From the NCBI GenBank assembly GCA_913049785.1, contig CAJWXP010000004.1, positions 16,419 through 80,418 on the forward strand: 64,000 bases of DNA. Direction: 5' to 3'. Each line of letters starts with the position of its first letter. The first letter of the stretch is position 1. Source of the DNA: an uncultured Dehalococcoidia bacterium (GTDB lineage Bacteria; Chloroflexota; Dehalococcoidia; Lucifugimonadales; UBA1127). Positions 17,583 through 24,665 of the stretch are shown here, in pieces. The translations under genes were made by a program, and so were the position numbers. The notes beneath the pieces are model-generated. The model was given only the letters and a program-made list of their open reading frames with translations. It was not told the origin of the DNA and searched no databases.

Positions 17583-18059
17583 CTAGACCACAGCGGCAAT
17601 GAGCGACTTTCGTCGGTTGATACGGTTGTTGGCGCTGGCCCTGAGTTCCTGAGCGTACTGGACGCGCTCCGCAAGGTAGCCCAGGCTGCACGGCTTAACC
17701 ACGTAGCTGTCTGCACCCAACCTCAAAGCCGTATCGGCAAACTCGGAGCTTACGCAGCCGGTGACCATGACGATGCTTGTGTTGGGGTGGTTGGGTCGAA
17801 TCTCGCTCAGCACCTCTAACCCCGTCTTGGCGGGCATCCGCAGGTCAAGCAGCACCAAATCATAGTCCTGCTACTCCATCTGTGCGATGGCATCGGCACC
17901 GTTGGTCACGCCGGTGGCAACGAAACCCATCCGCTCCAAGAATGTTATGTAGATAGGGAGAAGGGCTGCTTCATCGTCTACCACCAGGGCCGTCTTCACG
18001 GTGGAGGCTGCAACGTTGTTTGCGGAATGGGCGGTTGTTGCTGTTTCGAAGTTATTCAT
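17583..18059 (-). pseudogene. Response regulator receiver protein with in-frame TAG
   Basis: A single CheY-like receiver domain read from ATG 18059 (behind GAAGGTG) to 17583 in one frame, except for a TAG at 17871-17873. Before the stop: TALVVDDEAALLPIY (acidic pocket Asp pair); after it: VLLDLRMP (phospho-acceptor Asp) and VVKPCS (conserved Lys). The stop falls in the short loop before the phospho-acceptor strand, where QME-stop-QDYDLV is read. A single substitution (for example CAG or GAG to TAG) explains it. No output domain or kinase is nearby. Truncation before the phospho-acceptor Asp should abolish function; sequencing error is the main alternative. Confidence 0.75.
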
Positions 18060-18162
18060 CACCTTCACATTAAAGCGCAAGAGTGTTATCCCCCACATCC
18101 ACCTAAGGAATGACCGCTGCGAGGCATAGCTGAATATCACCCTGACGGATGAGGGGAAACCA

Positions 18163-18196
18163 ACAAAAACAGCCCCGTCCCTATACGAGACGAGGC
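18163..18196 (-). terminator. Intrinsic terminator after the HIT gene
   Basis: Reading leftward: GCCTCGTC, a 9-base loop, GACGGGGC, then TGTTTTTGTTGG. The eight-pair stem has one G-T pair. Confidence 0.75.
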
Positions 18197-18214
18197 CGTT
18201 GGGTTATTGGGGGT

Positions 18215-18634
18215 CTATAACGCGTTAAGGATGCTAGACGCCGTGTCGTCCAACTGGTCCCGAGGAATCTCCTGAGGGTATCCAGGGGGATAGCGAAACC
18301 CGAAGCCGTCGTTGGTGTACCGAGGGACAAGATGCAGGTGGGCATGGAAGATTTCCTGCCCTGCCACCACACCATCCGCAACTACCCAGTTCAGCCCCTC
18401 ACATTGGAGCGACGTATACATTGCATCACCGATTTTTCTTCCTGCAGAAGCAATCGATTCTTCCGCTCCAAGCGGGAGCGCTGCCAGATTACTTGCGTGC
18501 GCCTTCGGGATGACTATGACATGACCAGTGGTCGCGGGGTAAAAGTCCATAAACCCAAGGGTATGGTGGTCCTCATACACAACGCTTGCCGGAGCCTGCT
18601 TGGCTACGATGTCGCAAAAGACGCACTCGCTCAT
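18215..18634 (-). CDS. HIT family nucleotide hydrolase
   Basis: 139 residues. Histidine-triad motif HAHLHLVPR near residue 97 (H-x-H-x-H) and the N-terminal CVFCDIVAKQAPASVVYEDH typical of Hint/HinT-like proteins, with Cys pairs that may hold zinc. HIT proteins hydrolyse nucleotide phosphoramidates or dinucleoside polyphosphates. Thirteen bases separate it from the AhpD-like gene upstream, so the two are probably co-transcribed and end at the terminator at 18163-18196. Confidence 0.9.
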   Translation of the reverse strand: MSECVFCDIVAKQAPASVVYEDHHTLGFMDFYPATTGHVIVIPKAHASNLAALPLGAEESIASAGRKIGDAMYTSLQCEGLNWVVADGVVAGQEIFHAHLHLVPRYTNDGFGFRYPPGYPQEIPRDQLDDTASSILNAL

Positions 18635-18647
18635 ACGTATATGCCCC

Positions 18648-19202
18648 CTAGGCTTCTTTGACCTTCATCAGCCACTTCTGGGCGGCGGCTTCAGGGCTGA
18701 GCCATTCTGCGATCTGCTCATCGCGTCCCTCTCCCAGCTCCACTCCCAGAGCGTTGGCCATACGGGCCATGAAGTTGAAGTTGCAAGTGATGAGGACTAC
18801 GGACAGGATCTGCTCATCAGTCAGACCGGCATCGCGAAGCTTCCCCACGTCGCCCTTGACCATCGCTGACGGCTCTTTGGTCAGCTTGACCGCGAAATCG
18901 AGCATCGCCCTCGTTGTCGGGTCAAGGTCGGCCTTGGTGTAGTCGTGCATGATGTGGCTGGCAAGCACTGGGTCGTCTGAATGCTGACGGAGGAACCCTC
19001 CGTGAGACATTGTTCAGTACCTGCACAGTTGGGCCGCAGACACAGCAGCAGCGATGGCCTCCTCCTGCACCCGTGTAAGCGCAGAAGACCCAAAGGTGAT
19101 GTTGGCGTTGTTGGCGCTGACGGCGTCCATAGCCGCCTGATTGATGGACATTACTCTGATGATGGGTGGCTTCTGATCGTCTGCTTCTCTAATCCAGGAC
19201 AT
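18648..19202 (-). CDS. Probable selenocysteine-containing AhpD-like (CMD family) peroxidase-related protein
   Basis: Two abutting reverse-strand ORFs (19014-19202 and 18648-19010) are in the same frame, separated by TGA at 19014-19016 and one further codon. Read through, they give a 184-residue protein of the carboxymuconolactone decarboxylase / AhpD-like, peroxidase-related family. It begins MSWIREADD, the usual opening of that family. TGA encodes residue 63 in CRY-U-TMSH, so the motif is C60-x-x-U63-x-x-x-H67. Glu48 lies 12 residues before C60, the same offset as Glu118 to Cys130 in AhpD. A hairpin fitting the bacterial SECIS pattern follows the TGA. The C-terminal half (LTDEQILSVVLITCNFNFMARMANALGVEL) is intact. 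I infer Sec insertion; a nonsense mutation is the alternative. selA/B/C are not in this window. It is upstream of, and close to, the HIT gene. Confidence 0.75.
18987..19003 (-). promoter_or_regulatory. Candidate bacterial SECIS hairpin
   Basis: Reverse strand: ACGGAGG-GTT-CCTCCGT, a perfect 7-bp stem with a 3-base apical loop starting with G. Two further pairs form beyond one mismatch. The loop starts 18 bases after the TGA. This agrees with the described bSECIS consensus (loop of 3-14 bases with a G in the first two, about 16-37 bases from UGA). Confidence 0.7.
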
Positions 19203-19345
19203 GGTCTACTCCCCTCTTGACCCAAAGCGCGACCATGATACACGAGTTGGTAAATGTTATAGCTGGGTATGGAGATTAGTAGCTGAGCGGCCTTGCAAGA
19301 AGGGTTTTTACTCAAATATATACTAATAATCACACCTCAAACCTG

Positions 19346-19374
19346 TTGACAAAGCTACGCCTAGCTATTATTGT
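19346..19374 (+). promoter_or_regulatory. Probable sigma-70 type promoter for the DUF5679-like gene
   Basis: TTGACA at 19346-19351, a 17-base spacer and TATTGT at 19369-19374, 36 bases before the ATG. Confidence 0.6.
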
Positions 19375-19409
19375 CGCTACGTCACTAGCTAGAAGAAGGA
19401 GGCGTCAAC

Positions 19410-19550
19410 ATGGAAGCCTATTGCTTCAAGTGCCGAACCAAGCGAGAGATCAGCGGCCCCACCCCCGTTACCCTGAAGAACGGCCGACCGGCCACCCAGG
19501 GAACCTGCGGGACCTGCGGCACCAAGCTCTTCCGCATCGGTAAGAGCTAA
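19410..19550 (+). CDS. Small zinc-ribbon-like protein (DUF5679-like)
   Basis: 46 residues, too short for the ORF track. The product begins MEAYCFKCRTKREISGPTPV and ends CGTCGTKLFRIGKS. Two Cys pairs (C-x2-C and C-x2-C) flank a short beta segment, the pattern of a DUF5679-type zinc ribbon, and suggest zinc and possibly nucleic-acid or ribosome binding. ATG follows AAGGAGG at ideal spacing, and a good promoter lies upstream, so expression is likely. Function unknown. Transcribed divergently from the AhpD-like selenoprotein candidate. Confidence 0.8.
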   Translation: MEAYCFKCRTKREISGPTPVTLKNGRPATQGTCGTCGTKLFRIGKS

Positions 19551-19574
19551 AAGCCTTAACAGCAGGTGTTGTGA

Positions 19575-19609
19575 CTCCTCCTTAATGGGAGGAGAGCGGA
19601 AAAAACCGC
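19575..19609 (+). other. Two adjacent hairpins downstream of the DUF5679-like gene
   Basis: CTCCTCC-TTAATG-GGAGGAG followed at once by GCGG-AAAAAA-CCGC. No T-run follows, so it is not a typical terminator; it may stabilise the 3' end of the message. Confidence 0.4.
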
Positions 19610-19691
19610 GCATCACACCTAGGGGAATACCCACACTGTATGCCTCTGTGTTGAAGAATCAACCTTGAAGGCAATAATATGGTGTTGTCTC

Positions 19692-19719
19692 AAGCGGGCT
19701 GCTCTAGAGCAGCCCGCTT
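19692..19719. repeat. Perfect 28-bp palindrome
   Basis: AAGCGGGCTGCTCT followed directly by its exact reverse complement. It lies between the DUF5679-like gene and Rieske oxygenase 2. On the plus strand only GGTATTTG follows, so it could be a terminator without a strong T-run, or a protein-binding site. Confidence 0.6.
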
Positions 19720-19793
19720 GGTATTTGTCCCGCCCCCACAGGTTTGGTGTATCCTTACCCCATTGACCCACGTGAACGCGCGGAAGGATCCAT

Positions 19794-21056
19794 ATGCTCA
19801 GCATTGAAGACAATAACCTGCTGACACACGTTGGCCCGGGTACACCCATGGGCGAGTACCTCCGCAGGTACTGGGTTCCTACCCTCCTCTCTGAAGAAGT
19901 ACCAGAACCAGACTGCCCTCCCGTACGCGTCACCATCCTGGGAGAATCCCTCATTGCGTTCCGCGACACGAACGGCGTAGTGGGCCTTCTGGACAACTAC
20001 TGCCCACACCGTCGCGCGAGCTTGTTCTTCGGTCGCAACGAAGAATGCGGCCTGCGATGCGTGTACCACGGGTGGAAGTTCGATGCTGCGGGTAACTGCG
20101 TGGACATGCCGTCCGAGCCTGCTGAAAGCAACTTCAAGGACAAGGTGAAGATCGTCGCATACCCGACCCAGGAAGCCGGCGGCGTGGTGTGGGCCTACAT
20201 GGGTCCTTCTGACCACGTTCCGCAGATGCCGGACCTGGGATGGGCGTCATGCCCGGACGAGAACCGATTCCTCACCAAGTGCGTCCAGGAATGCAACTGG
20301 CTACAGGCGTTGGAAGGCGGAATCGATTCCAGCCACATCAGCTTCCTGCACAGCAGCCTGAAGCCTGTCGACTACACGCTGACGGTGTCCAACACCGAGA
20401 CTCAGGGCACTGCGTTGCAGGACAAGTCACCGCGCTTTGTGCTTGATGAGACCGACTATGGTCTGACCATCGGCGCACGGAGAACAACGCCTGACGGACG
20501 GTACTACTGGCGTATCACTCCATGGATGCTGCCATACGGCATGATCGTCCCCGCCGAAGAAGATGCGGTCATGACAGGCAACATGTACGTGCCCGCTGAC
20601 GACAACACCGCTATGGTCTTCCGGGCCTCGTGGCATCCAAGCAGGCCGCTAACGGTCGCAGAGCGCACCGAGTACGAGACGAGCGGCTACTTCCACGAGG
20701 CGGTCATGCCCGTGACCTACCGTGCCTACGCCAACAAGAGCAATGACTACCTCATAGACAGGGCCAAGCAGCGCACGGTGAGCTACAGCGGCATCAAGGG
20801 CATCCAGGCACAGGACATGGCAGTCATTGAGGGCATGGGGACTATCAGCGACAGGAGTAAGGAGCATCTCGGCACGTCAGACTCGGCCATCATCGGAGCG
20901 AGGCGGAGGCTGCTGCGAGAGGTCGCCGACTTCCAGGAGGGCATCGAGCCATACGCACCACAACACGGCGAGCTGTACCGTATCCGGTCAGCCGCGCTTG
21001 AAGCGCCTCAGGACATTCCTCTAAGGGAAGTGGCAGCCGGATCTATGGTCTTGTAG
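19794..21056 (+). CDS. Rieske non-heme iron oxygenase, alpha subunit (copy 2)
   Basis: 420 residues. Rieske ligands CPHRRASLFF / CVYHGWKFD and non-heme iron segment EGGIDSSHISFLHSS. The N-terminus MLSIEDNNLLTHVGPGTPMGEYL is shared in outline with the other three copies, while the C-terminal catalytic half differs, implying different substrates. ATG 19794 lies behind GGAAGGA. It is probably transcribed alone or with the PEP mutase family gene downstream, from which it is separated by a strong hairpin. No ferredoxin or reductase gene is near. Confidence 0.92.
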   Translation: MLSIEDNNLLTHVGPGTPMGEYLRRYWVPTLLSEEVPEPDCPPVRVTILGESLIAFRDTNGVVGLLDNYCPHRRASLFFGRNEECGLRCVYHGWKFDAAGNCVDMPSEPAESNFKDKVKIVAYPTQEAGGVVWAYMGPSDHVPQMPDLGWASCPDENRFLTKCVQECNWLQALEGGIDSSHISFLHSSLKPVDYTLTVSNTETQGTALQDKSPRFVLDETDYGLTIGARRTTPDGRYYWRITPWMLPYGMIVPAEEDAVMTGNMYVPADDNTAMVFRASWHPSRPLTVAERTEYETSGYFHEAVMPVTYRAYANKSNDYLIDRAKQRTVSYSGIKGIQAQDMAVIEGMGTISDRSKEHLGTSDSAIIGARRRLLREVADFQEGIEPYAPQHGELYRIRSAALEAPQDIPLREVAAGSMVL

Positions 21057-21080
21057 GGCCACCACGAATCAACAAAGGAT

Positions 21081-21120
21081 GAGGTCTTCCACTCCCGTAC
21101 TTCCGGGAAGGGGAGACCTC
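21081..21120 (+). terminator. Long hairpin after Rieske 2
   Basis: GAGGTCT...AGACCTC outer stem with a further TCCC...GGGGA inner stem, 40 bases in all, followed by GATTTATG. The T-run is weak, so termination may be partial. Confidence 0.5.
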
Positions 21121-21142
21121 GATTTATGAGAAGGAGACTGAT

Positions 21143-21991
21143 ATGGCAAACGAACGGACGCCCAGGCTACGGGCAATGCTGAACAGCAACGAGATGGTAG
21201 TGGCGCCCTTCTGTTTGAACGCCCTCCACGCCAAGATAGCGGAGTCGGTGGGGTTCAAGGCTGTGTACATGACCGGGTCCGGCACCTCCGCCGAGCACGG
21301 TTTCTCAGACGTAGGCCTGCTGACCCAGACGGAGATGGTGGCCAACGCCCGATACATCGCCAACGCGGTGGATGTGCCGGTGATTGCCGACTGCGATACG
21401 GGCTACGGCAACGCGATCAACGTGCATCGCGCAGTGCAAGAGTACGAGTCGATAGGCGTAAGCGGCATACACATCGAGGATCAGGTATTCCCCAAGAAGT
21501 GCGGGTTTTTCGCAGGCAAAGACGTGATACCCATGGAGGAGCACGTTCAGAAAGTGCGCGCCGCGCTGGACGCTCGGACGGACAAGGACTTCGTCATCAT
21601 CGCCCGGACGGACGCCCTGCAGGTCAACGGCTGGGAGGACGCGATACGGCGCTGCAAGGCGTACTACGAGGCCGGTGCCGACCTGGTGTTTGTGGACGGA
21701 GTAAAGAGCAAGGAAGGCCTGGCGACCTGCGCTAAGGAAATGCCAGACATGCCCAAGGTGTTCAACGGCGCCGACCCCGTAGCTACGACCGGAGAGGTGG
21801 CTGACCTTGGGTTCAAGCTGATGCTGGCGGGCTACACCCTCACGGTGGTCTACGATGCGGTGAAACGTTCCATGACGGAACTGCGGGACACCGGTGCTAT
21901 CAGCACGCCGCAGCATCGGACGGAAATAGCTGACCTGTTGGGTCTGCAGGACATCTACGCCATGGAGGAGAAGTACAAGACCAGGGTTTAA
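21143..21991 (+). CDS. PEP mutase / isocitrate lyase superfamily protein
   Basis: 282 residues, the size of methylisocitrate lyase, oxaloacetate decarboxylase and carboxyphosphonoenolpyruvate mutase-like enzymes. Mg-binding segment DCDTGYGN near residue 87, GIHIEDQVFPKKCGFFAGK near 113-130, and IIARTDA near 155. The catalytic loop is KKCGF where lyases have KKCGH/KRCGH, so the Cys is kept but the His is replaced by Phe. This hints at a C-C lyase or hydrolase with altered specificity. ATG 21143 behind AGAAGGAG. Its stop TAA lies at the centre of the hairpin of dispersed repeat copy C. Confidence 0.88.
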   Translation: MANERTPRLRAMLNSNEMVVAPFCLNALHAKIAESVGFKAVYMTGSGTSAEHGFSDVGLLTQTEMVANARYIANAVDVPVIADCDTGYGNAINVHRAVQEYESIGVSGIHIEDQVFPKKCGFFAGKDVIPMEEHVQKVRAALDARTDKDFVIIARTDALQVNGWEDAIRRCKAYYEAGADLVFVDGVKSKEGLATCAKEMPDMPKVFNGADPVATTGEVADLGFKLMLAGYTLTVVYDAVKRSMTELRDTGAISTPQHRTEIADLLGLQDIYAMEEKYKTRV

Positions 21992-22094
21992 CCCTGGACC
22001 CTGATGCCTGACGGTTACCAGAGCTAAGCTCCGGACTCAAGTTCCTGCGGTTACCCCAGGGCTACGCCCTAGACCCACGTGCCTAGCGGTTACC
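21981..22094 (+). repeat. Tandem cluster of three dispersed stem-tail repeats (copies C, C', D)
   Basis: C (21981-22019): CCAGGGTT-T-AACCCTGG, containing the lyase-family stop TAA, then ACCCTGATG and CCTGACGGTTACC. C' (22021-22055): GAGCTAAGCTC hairpin, then a longer tail ending CTGCGGTTACC. D (22056-22094): CCAGGGC-TAC-GCCCTAG, then ACCCACGTG and CCTAGCGGTTACC. All three run in the same direction, head to tail. Confidence 0.75.
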
Positions 22095-22153
22095 CCAGTT
22101 GGGTGTATCAAATCGAACTTCTCGCCATGGTGAGCTAGTCGAACTGCAAATAG

Positions 22154-22190
22154 AGAAGGGCTGCTAGGTCATAATCCCAGCAACCCTTCT
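22154..22190. terminator. Bidirectional terminator-like hairpin
   Basis: AGAAGGGCTGC...and GCAACCCTTCT form an imperfect stem with TTGCTTC on the plus side. It lies between the lyase-family gene and the convergent CHRD-like gene. Confidence 0.5.
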
Positions 22191-22215
22191 TGCTTCTATC
22201 TATGTATCAGGCGTA

Positions 22216-23200
22216 TTAGTTGCTGCGTCTTCCTCGTACGACTATGAAGCCGCCACCCAGAACGAAGAACGCGCCTACCAGACCCAGCGCCAGCATCATT
22301 CCAGTGGTGACACCAACATCGCCGGTGTCAGGAGGAGTCGTGGTGTCGACAGGCGCTGCAGTGGGTGTAGGTAGAACACCGCCCGTATCAAGAACCACTG
22401 CATATGTGCCTAAGGTCTGTTGACTGGCAGTCAGTGTCCGGTCAATGACGTTTGGAAGGGCGCTCAGGTTCTCTATCCAGCTGCCACTCGCTGCGTCATA
22501 GATGTATAGGGAAACATTGTCGTCCCTGCCGCCTGCTGCCGCTTTATCGGCTGCGGAATACTTGACGGTTACAGTGACGAACTGGCTGAAGCTGAAGTTG
22601 TTCTGCAGCACGCCACTCTTCATCACTGCCAGGGAAAAGATTTGGGAACCCAGGACCAATCCAGCCGGTGCTAGGCGCTCAGCCGGGATGTCGCCGCAAG
22701 CAGTGGAAGTGCCCGGATTGCCGGCCTGGTGAACGTTGATGTACTGGCTACCGCTCCGAATACTAGAGAGCGAGGCGGCTACGGTCAAGGTCGAGTCCCC
22801 CTGATCCACCCACAAAGCTTGTCAGCGGGTAGTCCACGCCGCCGGGGTTAGCACAGCTGCCCTGGTGGATGTGCATCAATTCGGACTCTAATACCCCTGC
22901 AGAGAGCGTAACTGCAACGTCGGTCTGAGCTCCGTTGGCCGTGAGCGTTGCCCAGCCGGACTGGCCGGAGTCGTTCGCGCCACCCAACGGTATAGAGATT
23001 GAGTCAGAGGATTCAGGGAAGTAACCGATGTCGACGGCTGCCGAGTTCGCTCCATCAGGTGCTTTGACGGTCACGTCCCCGCCAGCAAAGGTGATGGTGC
23101 CGCCGCCAGGCTGGAGTGTCCCAACATGCGAACTGGCCAGAACGCTGCCCGCAGTAACAATGGCCAAGATGGCCAGGGCCATTGCCAGGCCCGCAGTCAA
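22216..23200 (-). pseudogene. CHRD-like surface-anchored protein, frameshifted
   Basis: Two overlapping reverse ORFs (22763-23200 and 22216-22815) make one protein of about 325 residues if a 4-base tandem duplication (GTGG GTGG, plus strand 22806-22813) is removed. It has a signal peptide (LAILAIVTAGSVLASS), a beta-rich domain with MHIHQGSCANPGG and INVHQAGNP resembling CHRD domains, and a C-terminal PPDTGD motif, membrane helix and RGRRSN tail. That tail looks like a sortase-type anchor, fitting a single-membrane envelope. The start is uncertain: the open frame begins at a TTG without a good ribosome site. The frameshift may be real, a phase switch, or an assembly error. Confidence 0.65.
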
Positions 23201-23249
23201 CCCAGGATGGTTTTTTGGTAGGCTCTCAGTGATAGTTAGCTTCGGGTCG

Positions 23250-23714
23250 CTATCCGGCAGAGGGGACGTCCAGTTCCAGTTGCTTCACGCGGTATGTGCC
23301 CTGTCGGATGAAGTCCAGCGCCTCTGAAGGCTCGTCGAACCCCTCGGCGAAGATCTCCAGCTGATTGCCGTCTGGGTCAAGGAAATAAACGCTCTTGGTG
23401 ATGGTGTGGTCGGTGGTGTGGGTGATGGTCGCGCCCATGTCCTCGAGTTTCTGCTTCAGCTGGCTGAGCTCAGGTATCCCACCCTCGATCTGCATGGCGA
23501 AGTGGTTGAGGCCGATCTCGCCTCGCTCAGCGCCTTCCGGGGCCTCGAACACAGCGATGTCGTGGTGCTGCGTACCAAAGGACAGGAAGCATGCCTTGTG
23601 GTTCTCCCTCAGGTCAACGGCCTCCATGCCAAGCACTTCCGTGTAGAACTTCACTGACGCCATCACGTCCTTCACCGCAAGAACCACGTGGGCAACCTTG
23701 TTCACTTTCGGCAT
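23250..23714 (-). CDS. VOC (glyoxalase/extradiol dioxygenase) family protein
   Basis: 154 residues with the paired beta-alpha-beta-beta-beta modules of the vicinal oxygen chelate fold: VNKVAHVVLAVKDVMASVKFY in the first module and GLNHFAMQIEG ... YFLDPDGNQLEIFAEG in the second. His and Glu residues at these places bind the divalent metal in the family. This small size fits type I extradiol dioxygenases of one module pair, glyoxalase I or fosfomycin-resistance-like enzymes. ATG behind GGGAG. It lies next to, and divergent from, the dienelactone hydrolase gene, which favours ring-cleavage chemistry. Confidence 0.85.
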   Translation of the reverse strand: MPKVNKVAHVVLAVKDVMASVKFYTEVLGMEAVDLRENHKACFLSFGTQHHDIAVFEAPEGAERGEIGLNHFAMQIEGGIPELSQLKQKLEDMGATITHTTDHTITKSVYFLDPDGNQLEIFAEGFDEPSEALDFIRQGTYRVKQLELDVPSAG

Positions 23715-23861
23715 TGCATACTCCCTTTTGTCTGCACTTTCTACAGGTAGAGTAGCGACAGGCTACGCCAATTGCAAGAATGGATTGCTTGCACACATCG
23801 CAGGGGCGTGGGACACTGTGGCGATTAAATTATCAGGCTAAATCGTAGGGAGGGGATTCCA

Positions 23862-24626
23862 ATGTACGAAGGTATGATTGCAGAGACCGTTGTCATCCAG
23901 GGCGACAATGGCGACCAGATTGATGCTTACTTTGCCAGGCCCACAGGCCCCGGGCCGCACCCGGGAGTAGTAGTCATCCACCACATGCCCGGTTGGGACC
24001 AGGACATCAAGGAGATCGTGCGGAAGATAGCCGCTCAGGGCTATGCAACCATCTGCCACAACCTTCACCAACGGAACGGGCCGGGAACAGCAGTAGAGAT
24101 GTCTGCAGCCACACGTGAGGCTGGCGGAGTTCCAGACGCCCAGTTCATCGGCGATACCAAGGGCGCGGTACAGTACCTGCTAGCTCAACCTTACTCAAGC
24201 GGCAAGGTCGGCGTCATCGGCTTCTGCTCCGGCGGTCGTCAGGTAGTCATCGCCGCATGTAACATCCCGGAGTTCAACGCAGCAGTCGATTGCTGGGGTG
24301 GCGGCGTGGTTACAGCCAAGGAAGATTTAACCGAGAATGCGCCCAAAGCGCCCTTGGATATGACGGCCGACTTAGGCTGTCCATTACTGGGGCTCTTCGG
24401 CAACGATGATCAGCGGCCCAGCCCGGAGCAGGTGGATCTCCATGAGGCAGAACTAAAGAAGCACAACAAAACGTATGAATTCCATAGGTATGACGGCGCG
24501 GGGCACGCCTTCTTCATCACCAGTCGAGACAACTTCCGCGTAGAAGCGGCTGCTGACGGCTGGGCACGAAGCTTCGCCTGGTTTGAGAAGTACCTGGGAC
24601 CTGTCACATCCAAGGCCCACGCATAA
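23862..24626 (+). CDS. Dienelactone hydrolase family protein
   Basis: 254-residue alpha/beta hydrolase. Nucleophile elbow GFCSGGRQ near residue 128 with Cys as nucleophile, as in dienelactone hydrolases; the acid is in LFGNDDQRP and the His in DGAGHAFF near 215. These enzymes open lactones formed in chlorocatechol and related ortho-cleavage pathways; many relatives have other ester or lactone substrates. ATG 23862 follows GGGAGGGG. Forty bases downstream begins the cupin dioxygenase gene, probably in the same operon. Confidence 0.9.
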   Translation: MYEGMIAETVVIQGDNGDQIDAYFARPTGPGPHPGVVVIHHMPGWDQDIKEIVRKIAAQGYATICHNLHQRNGPGTAVEMSAATREAGGVPDAQFIGDTKGAVQYLLAQPYSSGKVGVIGFCSGGRQVVIAACNIPEFNAAVDCWGGGVVTAKEDLTENAPKAPLDMTADLGCPLLGLFGNDDQRPSPEQVDLHEAELKKHNKTYEFHRYDGAGHAFFITSRDNFRVEAAADGWARSFAWFEKYLGPVTSKAHA

Positions 24627-24665
24627 CCTTAAACAATCAACTATGACCGCCCATAGGAGGCTGAT

